From: Acidobacteriota bacterium
Lineage (GTDB): Bacteria; Acidobacteriota; Vicinamibacteria; Vicinamibacterales; 2-12-FULL-66-21
Direction of reading: 5' to 3'
Assembly (NCBI GenBank): GCA_013694845.1
Contig: JACDBQ010000421.1
Coordinates: forward strand, 1 to 8,565
Length of the DNA: 8,565 bases
Shown here: positions 1-5,623 of the stretch, one piece after another
Layout: each line of letters starts with the position of its first letter
Numbering within the stretch: the stretch's first letter is position 1
The notes under the pieces: generated by a model
Seen by the model: only the letters and a program-made list of their open reading frames with translations
Databases searched by the model: none
Told to the model about the DNA's origin: nothing
Position numbers and translations under genes: made by a program

Positions 1-2
1 CG

Positions 3-497
3 CGCGATCTGCTCCGCGTGATCCGAAGCACCTACAACCCGACGGTGAAGGCGGCGGAGATGGACGTGCTCCGGCCGGTCATGGACGCCGACCTCCTCGT
101 GCTCGACGATCTCGGGTCGGAAAAGACATCAGAGTGGGTGGAAGAAACGATGAACCTGATCGTCAACACGCGCTATAACGAGCGCCGGCACACGATCTTC
201 ACGTCCAACTACGACGACACGCCAGATGACACCGATCCCGACTGCCTCAAGGCCCGCATCGGCTTCCGCATCCACTCGCGCCTGCACGAAATGTGCGACT
301 TCCTCGAGTTCGATGGGGCCGACTTCCGCCACCTGCCGCCCAATGGGGGCGTCGACGACCTGATGACCATGTGGAAAATGAAGCCGAACCGGCGCACGCT
401 GCCGGCCAGGACGACGGCGAAGCCCGTGCGCGCCCAACTGAAGGCGCCGGGCGGCAAAGCGGACCTTGGATGGACGGGCGGCAAGGCCGGGTCGTAA
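3..497 (+). CDS. DnaC/IstB-like ATP-binding protein, C-terminal part (5' end outside window)
   Basis: The reading frame is open from base 3 with no stop, so the gene begins upstream; the GTG at 18 is internal. The visible 164 residues are the C-terminal half of an AAA+ ATPase of the DnaC/DnaI/IstB group. A Walker B strand is clear (LLVLDDLGSEKTSEW), followed by the sensor-1 segment (TIFTSNY) and the typical RIHSRLHEMCDFLEFDGADFR-like stretch carrying the sensor-2/arginine-finger region. The Walker A loop must lie upstream of the window. Family members load the replicative DnaB helicase onto DNA, and IstB relatives assist IS21-type transposases. No transposase gene or IS end is visible here, so a chromosomal helicase-loader role is more likely, but this is inference. 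The last 40 residues are basic and low in complexity, and look like a disordered tail. Confidence 0.85.
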   Translation, partial: RDLLRVIRSTYNPTVKAAEMDVLRPVMDADLLVLDDLGSEKTSEWVEETMNLIVNTRYNERRHTIFTSNYDDTPDDTDPDCLKARIGFRIHSRLHEMCDFLEFDGADFRHLPPNGGVDDLMTMWKMKPNRRTLPARTTAKPVRAQLKAPGGKADLGWTGGKAGS

Positions 498-558
498 TCA
501 GCAATCAGTGAGCAGGTCGCCAATCGACAATCCACCATCCGTCGATCCGCAATCGACG
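496..558 (+). repeat. Degenerate heptamer array upstream of hemW
   Basis: The gap between the ATPase stop and the hemW ATG is almost entirely period-7 sequence. ATC recurs at 497, 504, 523, 530, 537, 545, 552 and again as the ATG at 559. The steps are 7 bases, with one 19-base step in the middle (504 to 523) and one 8-base step. Units such as ATCAGCA (497-503) and ATCCGCA (545-551) fit the NYCMGCA skeleton seen in the other gaps. The first unit overlaps the TAA stop of the preceding gene and the last one yields the hemW start codon. No Shine-Dalgarno sequence is apparent. Confidence 0.7.
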
Positions 559-1701
559 ATGCTCGGCCTCTACCTCCACATCCCCTTTTGCAGTTCCATC
601 TGCAACTACTGCAACTTCAACCGGGGCCTGTTCGATGCCGCGGTGAAGGATCGCTACGTTTCGGCGCTCGAGCAGGAAATCCGGGATGCCGCTGATGGCT
701 CGGCGGCCGACACTATTTTTTTCGGCGGCGGCACGCCATCGCTGCTCGAACCCGCCGAGATCCACCGGCTGATCACCGCCTGCGCCGAAAGCTTCGCCTT
801 CTTACCCGGCGCCGAGATCACGCTCGAGACCAACCCCGAGACATCGTCGGCGGAGCGGATGTCCGGGTTCCGCGCCGCGGGAGTGAACCGGGTGAGCTTC
901 GGTGTGCAGTCGTTTCGTGATGAGGAATTGCGCCGGCTCGGTCGGCTGCACTCCGCCGATCGCGCGCGGCAGGCGGTCATCGAAGCTCGTGCCGCCGGCT
1001 TCGATAACGTCAGCCTCGACCTGATGATGTGGCTGCCGCAGCAAAGCCGCGAGCACTGGCAGTCGAGCGTCGAGGCGCTCATCGAGGTCGAGCCCGAGCA
1101 TGCGTCGCTGTATCTGCTGGAGCTCTACCCGAACGCACCACTGAAGGAGGACATGGCGCGCGCCGGGTGGTCGCAGTCGCCGGATGACGACGCGGCGGAG
1201 ATGTATCTGTGGAGCCTCGAACGTCTCGAGTGTGCAGGTTACGCGCAGTACGAGATTTCCAACGTCGCTCGCCCGGGACGTCAATCCAGGCACAATCTGA
1301 AGTACTGGCGCGACGGCGAATGGCTAGGCTTTGGATGCGGTGCCCATTCCACGCGGGGGAGCGTACGCTGGAAGAACGTCTCGTCCACCGATGAGTACAT
1401 CGCGCGGGCAAGTCGTGATCCCGCTGGGGCTGGCCGCCTGAGCATGAGTCTGGTGGTCGAGCGGCGGGCAATGAGTCCAGAGCAGCACCTCGAGGACGCA
1501 CTTTTCACCGGCCTCAGGCTGACAGAAGGCCTCGATTTCGCAGCCTTAAGCCGCCGTTATGGCATCGATCTCTGGACCAGGTATGAAACGCCTCTAACCC
1601 CGTTCCTCCACGCGGGACTGGTCGTCAGGGAGGGCGGCAACCTGCGCCTGTCCCGAGAAGGCATGATCATTGCCAATGAGATCATGCAGGTATTCGTCTG
1701 A
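559..1701 (+). CDS. hemW: Radical SAM heme chaperone HemW
   Basis: This 380-residue protein matches the usual HemW length (about 380). The radical-SAM cluster motif is at the N-terminus, CSSICNYC, with Cys11, Cys15 and Cys18 in the CX3CX2C spacing of the HemN/HemW family. It follows the diagnostic YLHIPFC stretch. GGGTPS (residues 56-61) is the SAM-binding glycine motif. His245-Asn246 followed by YW, and GFGCGAHS just after, match the HemW HNxxYW region. The C-terminal 80 residues resemble the winged HemN_C domain. HemW carries heme and is thought to insert it into respiratory haemoproteins. It lacks the N-terminal extension of true coproporphyrinogen dehydrogenase HemN, which is why I do not call it HemN. 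I chose ATG 559 because it places the Cys motif at family distance. The frame stays open back to 466, but that stretch overlaps the previous gene and the repeat array. Confidence 0.92.
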   Translation: MLGLYLHIPFCSSICNYCNFNRGLFDAAVKDRYVSALEQEIRDAADGSAADTIFFGGGTPSLLEPAEIHRLITACAESFAFLPGAEITLETNPETSSAERMSGFRAAGVNRVSFGVQSFRDEELRRLGRLHSADRARQAVIEARAAGFDNVSLDLMMWLPQQSREHWQSSVEALIEVEPEHASLYLLELYPNAPLKEDMARAGWSQSPDDDAAEMYLWSLERLECAGYAQYEISNVARPGRQSRHNLKYWRDGEWLGFGCGAHSTRGSVRWKNVSSTDEYIARASRDPAGAGRLSMSLVVERRAMSPEQHLEDALFTGLRLTEGLDFAALSRRYGIDLWTRYETPLTPFLHAGLVVREGGNLRLSREGMIIANEIMQVFV

Positions 1702-1746
1702 GGTCTGAGGGTCGATTCGTCCCAACACTGGCCGGTCGACAGACCT
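1701..1746. terminator. Possible bulged hairpin after hemW
   Basis: AGGTCT (1701-1706) can pair with AGACCT (1741-1746), and GTCGA (1711-1715) with TCGAC (1736-1740). This gives a two-part stem with a 4-base bulge and a loop of about 20 bases directly after the hemW stop. No T-tract follows, so intrinsic termination is doubtful. It could equally be a leader structure for the next gene. The rest of the 90-base gap (1702-1791) shows no period-7 repeat, unlike most other gaps here. Confidence 0.3.
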
Positions 1747-1779
1747 GTACGGTAGAGTGTCGGTTTGTGATGTTCGACC

Positions 1780-1786
1780 AAGGAGG
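1780..1786 (+). promoter_or_regulatory. Strong Shine-Dalgarno site for the 1792 gene
   Basis: AAGGAGG lies 5 bases before ATG 1792, a near-perfect anti-16S match. It fixes the start of the secreted protein gene. It stands out because the array-preceded genes on the plus strand show no comparable site. Confidence 0.85.
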
Positions 1787-1791
1787 AGTGG

Positions 1792-2307
1792 ATGAGTCGC
1801 GTAATCGTTAGTGCTCTGGCGCTGGCCCTGCTGCCGGGCGCCGTGTTTGCCCAGAATCCGCCGCCCGCGCAGCCGCCGCCCGCGCAGCCGCCCCCGGCCC
1901 AGGCTGCGCCCGCGGCGCCGGCCCAGCCTGGTGTGCCGAAGGTCGGCTTCAATACGCCGGCAGGCATGCTGCTCGTGCAGATCAAGCCGGACCAGACAAC
2001 CGCCTTTGAGGAAATGATGGCAAAGATGAAGCCGGCCCTTGCGGCGGCGACCGATGCCAATCTGAAGCAGCAGGGATCGTTCAAGGTCTACAAGTCGGCC
2101 GAAGCGTCGGGTGGCAACGCCCTGTATGTCGTGGTCTTCGACCCCGCCGTGCCGGGGGCGGAGTATTCATTCCTCGAGATGTTCAACAAGACGCTCACGC
2201 CGGAACAACAGCGTGACCCGGTCAACGTCGAGAACTTCAAGAAGTGGGCGGGGGCGTTCGCCGGCATGAACATCCTCAACCTGTCGCCGGTCGGCGGCGG
2301 CATGTAG
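1792..2307 (+). CDS. Small exported protein with Pro/Ala/Gln-rich N-terminal linker, function unknown
   Basis: I do not recognise a named family. The 171-residue product begins with a clear Sec signal peptide: basic n-region, hydrophobic core ALALALLPGA, and probable cleavage after VFA at residue 20, leaving a mature protein beginning QN. Residues 21-47 form a disordered linker with three PPPAQ repeats followed by Ala/Pro. Residues 50-171 form a compact globular part. It contains a GMLLVQIKPDQTTAFEEMM segment (about 58-77), then FKVYKS, YVVVFDPAVPGAEYSFLEMF and a Trp-containing C-terminal helix. The alternation of short strands and helices and the phrase 'LVQIKPDQTTAFEEMM' are reminiscent of ferredoxin-like/dimeric alpha-beta-barrel proteins, but that is only an impression. 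The start is supported by AAGGAGG five bases upstream. The protein is probably periplasmic or surface-located. It is transcribed towards the convergent beta-barrel gene, and the two share a hairpin between them. Confidence 0.8.
   Translation: MSRVIVSALALALLPGAVFAQNPPPAQPPPAQPPPAQAAPAAPAQPGVPKVGFNTPAGMLLVQIKPDQTTAFEEMMAKMKPALAAATDANLKQQGSFKVYKSAEASGGNALYVVVFDPAVPGAEYSFLEMFNKTLTPEQQRDPVNVENFKKWAGAFAGMNILNLSPVGGGM
1858..1902 (+). repeat. 15-bp in-frame tandem repeat encoding PPPAQ x3
   Basis: There are three consecutive 15-base units. The first two are identical at DNA level, while the third differs at synonymous positions (it still reads PPPAQ). Unit length is a multiple of three, so copy-number change would only lengthen or shorten the linker after the signal peptide. 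Confidence 0.8.
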
Positions 2308-2314
2308 CGGCTCT

Positions 2315-2385
2315 GTGTTGGGTGCTCGGTGCTGGGTGCTCGTGCCGCACTAGGCACCCGGCACTGAGCAACCAGCACCCAGCAC
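2315..2385. terminator. Long inverted repeat built from heptamers between convergent genes
   Basis: The 80-base gap between two converging genes consists of two arms. The left arm (2315-2346) is a run of GTGCTSG-type heptamers. The right arm (2353-2385) is the reverse-complementary type, ACCCAGC/ACTGAGC. GTGCTGGGTGCT (2329-2340) is the exact reverse complement of AGCACCCAGCAC (2374-2385). The full arms can also fold as one 32-33 base imperfect stem with a loop of about 6 bases. There is no T-tract on either strand. Its position suggests a bidirectional transcription barrier or 3'-end processing structure. Intrinsic termination is inferred, not shown. Confidence 0.6.
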
Positions 2386-2387
2386 TG

Positions 2388-2891
2388 CTAGAACCTCAAG
2401 TTCAATCCCGCATAGAAACGCTGCGGCTTCGAGTGGCGCACGTCCGACCCCCGCAGTGTGAAGACCCGATAGTCCAGCCGCAGCCGTAACGGGCCCACCA
2501 GGTTCATCTTCACGCCGCCACCGACGTTGATCCCGACGTTGGTCTCGGTCTGATCGTTCAGGGTTTCCCGGAATACGCCTCCGCCTGCGGTTCCGTAGAA
2601 CTGCATCCCCGCGATCGCCACTGGCGTCTGCACTAGGCCGTTGAACATGTAGGTGGTCAACGCGGGCGCCAACTCGTCAATGTCCTCCCGCGTATTCGCG
2701 TACTCGAACTCGAAGCCGACGACCAGTAATCCAACGCCGCCGGACACCCCCGTGAGCACCCGGTTACTCGGCGTGGGGTTTACGCCCAGAAATGCCGTCA
2801 CATCCGCGGAGGCAGTCGACGGCAGCAGCAGGGCGACGACGACCGCCGCCGCCGAAAGCAGTGTGTATCTCATGGCCTGAGAATACGTCAT
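2388..2891 (-). CDS. Small outer-membrane beta-barrel protein
   Basis: The protein has 167 residues from ATG 2891. A signal peptide runs to about residue 29, with hydrophobic core LLSAAAVVVALLL and predicted cleavage after STASA, giving a mature protein of about 138 residues starting DVTAFLG. The mature part is a series of amphipathic segments rich in Gly and aromatic residues (GVGLLVVGFEFEYAN, MQFYGTAGGGVF, NVGINVGGGVKMNL, LRLRLDYRVF). It ends FYAGLNLRF, with a terminal Phe as in substrates of the BAM assembly machinery. Size fits an eight-stranded barrel of the OmpA/OmpW type, but I cannot name a subfamily or substrate. I prefer the start at 2891 because GGAGG sits four bases upstream (complement of 2896-2900). 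ATG at 2873 would give a shorter, more canonical signal peptide and remains possible. No paired regulator is visible. Confidence 0.8.
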   Translation of the reverse strand: MTYSQAMRYTLLSAAAVVVALLLPSTASADVTAFLGVNPTPSNRVLTGVSGGVGLLVVGFEFEYANTREDIDELAPALTTYMFNGLVQTPVAIAGMQFYGTAGGGVFRETLNDQTETNVGINVGGGVKMNLVGPLRLRLDYRVFTLRGSDVRHSKPQRFYAGLNLRF

Positions 2892-2953
2892 CCCGCCTCC
2901 CCCACCCCGCACCCCGCATCCCGGACCCAGGACCCCGCACCCCGCATTCTGAT
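2891..2953 (+). repeat. GC-rich heptamer array between divergent genes
   Basis: Nine phased 7-base blocks fill most of the gap between the minus-strand barrel gene and the plus-strand dehydrogenase. CCCCGCA is present exactly at 2905, 2912, 2933 and 2940, with variants TCCCGGA (2919) and CCCAGGA (2926) and more degenerate ends. Read on the minus strand, the array supplies both the purine-rich ribosome binding site and the ATG of the barrel gene. On the plus strand it ends 12 bases before the dehydrogenase start. Any promoters for the two divergent genes must lie within or overlap this array, because the whole gap is only 74 bases. I see no convincing -10/-35 pair. Confidence 0.8.
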
Positions 2954-2965
2954 AGATTTCGATGG

Positions 2966-4108
2966 ATGGACTTCAGGCCGACCGACGAACAGGAGATCCT
3001 GCGCCGCACCGTGCGCCAATTCGCCGAAGCGGAAATAGGTCCCCATGTCATGGAATGGGACGAAGCGCAGCATTTCCCCATGGAACTGCTGCCTAAGCTC
3101 GCCGCGCTCGGTCTGATGGGGATCCAGTTTCCCGAGGAGTTCGGCGGCTCGGCCATGTCGGCGGTCGACTACTGCATCTGCATCGAGGAACTGGCCCGGG
3201 TGTGCCCGTCGATCGCCCTGTCGGTGGCGGCACACAACGGTCTCTGCACGGCCCACATCGGGATGTTCGGCACGGACGCACAGAAGCAGCACTATCTACC
3301 GCGACTGGTTGCAGGTGAGGTGCTGGGCGCGTGGGGCCTGACCGAGGCCAGCGCGGGAAGCGATGCCGCGGGAATGCGAACCACGGCCGCCAGACAGGCG
3401 GATGGCTGGGTGCTGAATGGCGCGAAGACCTTCATCACGCACGGCAAGATCGGCGGCGTCATGGTCGCGATGGCGGTCAGCGACCGGACCAGGGGCCACC
3501 GAGGCATCTCGGCCTTCGTTCTCGAGCACGGCACGCCGGGCTTCAGCGCCGGCAAGAAGGAGAACAAGCTCGGGATGCGCGCGAGCGATACGAGCGAGGT
3601 CATCTTCGAGGAGTGCCGTCTTCCCGCTGACGCGCTGCTCGGGGACGAAGGGCAGGGCTTCATCAACACGCTGCAGGTGCTCGATGCCGGGCGGATCGGT
3701 ATCGCGGCGCTGTCGGTGGGCCTGGCGCAGGGCGCCTACGAAGCCGCGCGCCGGTACGCGAAGGAACGACGGCAATTCGGGCAACCGATCGCCGCATTTC
3801 AGGCGATCCAGTGGAAGCTTGCCGACAACGCCACCCGCATCGAAGCGGCGCGCCTGCTCACCTACCGGGCGGCGTATCTCAAGGATTGCGGCGTGCGGAT
3901 GACGAAAGAGTCGGCGATGGCGAAGCTGTTCGCCAGCGAGATCGCGGTGAAGGCCGCCGATGACTGCGTGCAGATCCACGGCGGCTACGGCTTCGTGAAG
4001 GACTACCCCGCCGAGAAATATTTCCGCGATGTGAAGCTGCTCACCATCGGCGAAGGCACGAGCGAGATCCAGCGGCTGGTCATTGCGCGGCAGTTGATGG
4101 GTCAGTGA
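2966..4108 (+). CDS. Acyl-CoA dehydrogenase (short/branched-chain type)
   Basis: The product has 380 residues, the standard length for a short-, medium- or branched-chain acyl-CoA dehydrogenase. This FAD enzyme introduces the alpha-beta double bond into acyl-CoA and passes electrons to ETF. An N-terminal helical domain runs to about residue 120. The FAD-binding signature GLTEASAGSD is at 124-133, the middle beta domain at about 120-230, and the C-terminal helical domain follows. The latter carries RRQFG (268-272), QIHGGYG (336-342) and IGEGTSEIQR, where Glu363 aligns with the catalytic base of butyryl- and medium-chain enzymes. Substrate chain length cannot be read from motifs alone. Overlap with meaB and proximity of the methylmalonyl-CoA epimerase favour a role in branched-chain or propionyl-CoA-yielding catabolism. 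ATG 2966 begins MDFRPTDEQE, the typical family N-terminus. Upstream in-frame codons to 2792 translate repeat and antisense sequence and are not used. Confidence 0.93.
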   Translation: MDFRPTDEQEILRRTVRQFAEAEIGPHVMEWDEAQHFPMELLPKLAALGLMGIQFPEEFGGSAMSAVDYCICIEELARVCPSIALSVAAHNGLCTAHIGMFGTDAQKQHYLPRLVAGEVLGAWGLTEASAGSDAAGMRTTAARQADGWVLNGAKTFITHGKIGGVMVAMAVSDRTRGHRGISAFVLEHGTPGFSAGKKENKLGMRASDTSEVIFEECRLPADALLGDEGQGFINTLQVLDAGRIGIAALSVGLAQGAYEAARRYAKERRQFGQPIAAFQAIQWKLADNATRIEAARLLTYRAAYLKDCGVRMTKESAMAKLFASEIAVKAADDCVQIHGGYGFVKDYPAEKYFRDVKLLTIGEGTSEIQRLVIARQLMGQ

Positions 4109-5049
4109 CGCAACCGACGCTGTCCGACCGGGTGCTCGCCGGCGACGCGCGGGCCGTGGCGCGCGCGATCTCTCTCATCGAGGACGAATCGCCCGCGGGA
4201 GCGCAGTTGATCCAGAAGATCTTCGGCAGGTCCGGTCGCGCCTATCTCCTCGGCGTCACCGGCCCTCCCGGTGCAGGAAAGAGCACGCTCGTCGACCGGA
4301 TCACGGCGGAGATCCGCAAGACCGGGAAAACGGTGGGGGTGATCGCGGTGGATCCCACGAGTCCTTACACCGGTGGCGCGATACTGGGCGATCGGGTGCG
4401 CATGCAGGCGCATGCGGGCGACGACGGGGTATTCATCCGGAGCATGGCGACCCGAGGGCATCTCGGCGGCCTGGCTCGGGCGACCGGTGAGGCCGCGGTC
4501 GTGCTCGACGCCGCGGGAAAGGACGTCGTCATCATCGAAACCGTCGGGGTGGGACAGGACGAAGTCGACATCGTCCGCACCGCCGATGTATCGATCGTCA
4601 CCCTGGTCCCGGGTGCCGGCGACGAGGTGCAGGCGCTGAAGGCCGGGATCATGGAAATCGCCGACATTTTCGTGGTCAACAAGGCTGACCGTGAAGGTGC
4701 GGATCGCACCGTCACGTCGATCGAAGCGATGTTGTCGCTGCACGTGTTCGCGGACGGGGAATGGCGGCCGCCGATCATGAAGACCGAAGCGACGACTGGT
4801 CGCGGGGTCCCGGAGCTGCTCCAGATGGTGGAGGTGTTCCGGCAGCACACGGCGGCCACCCAGGGCAACCGCCGCCGCGCTCGTGCCGAGTGGCGCCTGC
4901 GCGAGCTGCTCGGCCACCGCTTCATCCAGCACGTCGAGACCAATATTCTGAAGACCGGAGAGCTCGAGGAGATCCTCGACCGGATTGCCGCGCGTGAGAC
5001 GGATCCGTATACGGCGGTGGATTCTCTCTTTTCAAGAGCAGTTCGATGA
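4105..5049 (+). CDS. meaB: Methylmalonyl-CoA mutase-associated GTPase MeaB
   Basis: This is a 314-residue G3E P-loop GTPase of the MeaB/ArgK family. Walker A GPPGAGKST is at 53-61, DPTS at 83-86 (switch/Mg region), and ETVGVGQ at 145-151 is the hallmark MeaB stretch. NKAD at 192-195 is the guanine-specificity motif. The C-terminal helices (about 255-314) match the dimerisation region. MeaB binds adenosylcobalamin-dependent methylmalonyl-CoA mutase, gates cofactor loading and protects the enzyme from inactivation. The GTG start overlaps the dehydrogenase stop in GTGA (4105-4108), so the two are almost certainly translationally coupled. The family was once called an arginine/ornithine transport kinase (ArgK); there are no transport genes here to support that. 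The mutase itself is not in this window. Confidence 0.95.
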   Translation: MTQPTLSDRVLAGDARAVARAISLIEDESPAGAQLIQKIFGRSGRAYLLGVTGPPGAGKSTLVDRITAEIRKTGKTVGVIAVDPTSPYTGGAILGDRVRMQAHAGDDGVFIRSMATRGHLGGLARATGEAAVVLDAAGKDVVIIETVGVGQDEVDIVRTADVSIVTLVPGAGDEVQALKAGIMEIADIFVVNKADREGADRTVTSIEAMLSLHVFADGEWRPPIMKTEATTGRGVPELLQMVEVFRQHTAATQGNRRRARAEWRLRELLGHRFIQHVETNILKTGELEEILDRIAARETDPYTAVDSLFSRAVR

Positions 5050-5090
5050 GGATGGAACGGGTTTCAGCACGCCGCCCACGAACGCCAGCA

Positions 5091-5148
5091 GGAACACCAA
5101 GAAGTGTCCTTGTGGTCGTAGTGCTCGTCGTAAGCTTTGTGTCAGAGG
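5091..5148. repeat. Degenerate period-9 repeat block between meaB and the epimerase
   Basis: The 121-base gap (5050-5170) has no gene. Within it, blocks beginning TG (or TA) recur at about 9 bases from 5105: TGGTCGTAG (5113-5121), TGCTCGTCG (5122-5130), and more divergent blocks starting at 5131 and 5140. Just before, AACACCAAG (5093-5101) is approximately the reverse complement of the CTTGTGGT at 5110-5117. The block therefore looks like two oppositely oriented pieces of a related motif that could form a weak hairpin. The remaining bases show nothing recognisable and no obvious Shine-Dalgarno site. Confidence 0.4.
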
Positions 5149-5170
5149 CGCAGATCGTGCGGTCCAGGCT

Positions 5171-5623
5171 ATGAAGGCGACACTTGACCACATCGGCATC
5201 GCCGTCGGCGACCTCGACGCGTCATTAAAGATGTTTCGCGACGCGCTGGGCCTGGAGCTCACCGCGCCTGAGGAAGTGCCGTCACAGCGGGTGCGCGCTC
5301 ATTTTCTCGAGGCCGGGGAGGCCTCCGTTGAACTGGTGGAGCCGACGTCGCCTGATTCACCCATCGCGGCGTTCCTCGCCAAGCGCGGACCAGGCCTCCA
5401 TCACGTTGCCTTTCGTGTGGACGACATCGTTGCTGCTCTCGCGGAGCTGAAGGCCAGGGGAGTGCGCCTGATCGACGAGACCCCGCGGCCGGGCGCGCAC
5501 GATTCGCTCGTGGCGTTCATCCATCCCGCGAGTGCTCATGGCGTGCTGGTCGAGTTGAAACAGGTAGCGGATGGTGGGGTGCGGGATGAGGGATCCGGGA
5601 TCCGGGATCCGGGATGCGGATGA
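5171..5623 (+). CDS. mce: Methylmalonyl-CoA epimerase (VOC fold)
   Basis: The 150-residue vicinal-oxygen-chelate protein begins LDHIGIAVGDLDAS, typical of methylmalonyl-CoA epimerase. The enzyme interconverts the (S) and (R) forms of methylmalonyl-CoA ahead of the B12-dependent mutase. Two beta-alpha-beta-beta-beta modules are visible, at about 3-60 and 75-130. Candidate metal ligands are His7, Glu54 (in ASVELVEP), His77/78 (in GLHHVAF) and Glu128 (in GVLVELK), and an acidic pair at 34-35 sits where the catalytic Glu is expected. ATG 5171 gives the family N-terminus; the frame is open back into meaB, but that part is not conserved in type. The domain ends at about residue 131. The last 19 residues (VADGGVRDEG onward) are largely translated repeat array and are probably not structural. 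The stop overlaps the next start as ATGA. Confidence 0.92.
   Translation: MKATLDHIGIAVGDLDASLKMFRDALGLELTAPEEVPSQRVRAHFLEAGEASVELVEPTSPDSPIAAFLAKRGPGLHHVAFRVDDIVAALAELKARGVRLIDETPRPGAHDSLVAFIHPASAHGVLVELKQVADGGVRDEGSGIRDPGCG
5574..5622 (-). repeat. Heptamer array inside the 3' end of the epimerase gene
   Basis: Seven phased heptamers run from 5574 to 5622. CCGGGAT is repeated exactly three times (5595-5615), preceded by GTGGGGT (5574), GCGGGAT (5581) and GAGGGAT (5588) and followed by GCGGATG (5616), which contains the hydrolase ATG. On the minus strand the units read TCCCGGA/TCCCGCA, the same type as the array at 2891-2953, so this copy is inverted relative to that one. It is translated as the C-terminal tail of the epimerase. 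Confidence 0.85.

Noticed and set aside
3..497. IS21 insertion sequence suggested by the IstB-like ATPase
   Set aside because: No transposase or terminal inverted repeats are visible, and the downstream neighbour is a housekeeping gene. A helicase loader is the simpler reading, although the upstream side cannot be seen.
466..558. N-terminal extension of hemW from ATG 466
   Set aside because: It overlaps the preceding gene and translates the repeat array. ATG 559 puts the radical-SAM cysteines at the usual distance from the N-terminus.
559..1701. HemN, oxygen-independent coproporphyrinogen III dehydrogenase
   Set aside because: The protein is about 380 residues and lacks the N-terminal extension of HemN; length and motifs match HemW.
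2792..2965. N-terminal extension of the acyl-CoA dehydrogenase
   Set aside because: It is antisense to the barrel-protein signal peptide and then runs through the heptamer array. The family N-terminus begins at 2966.
4102..4932. 276-codon minus-strand open frame opposite meaB
   Set aside because: It is the antisense shadow of a GC-rich, clearly conserved GTPase gene and has no recognisable domain.
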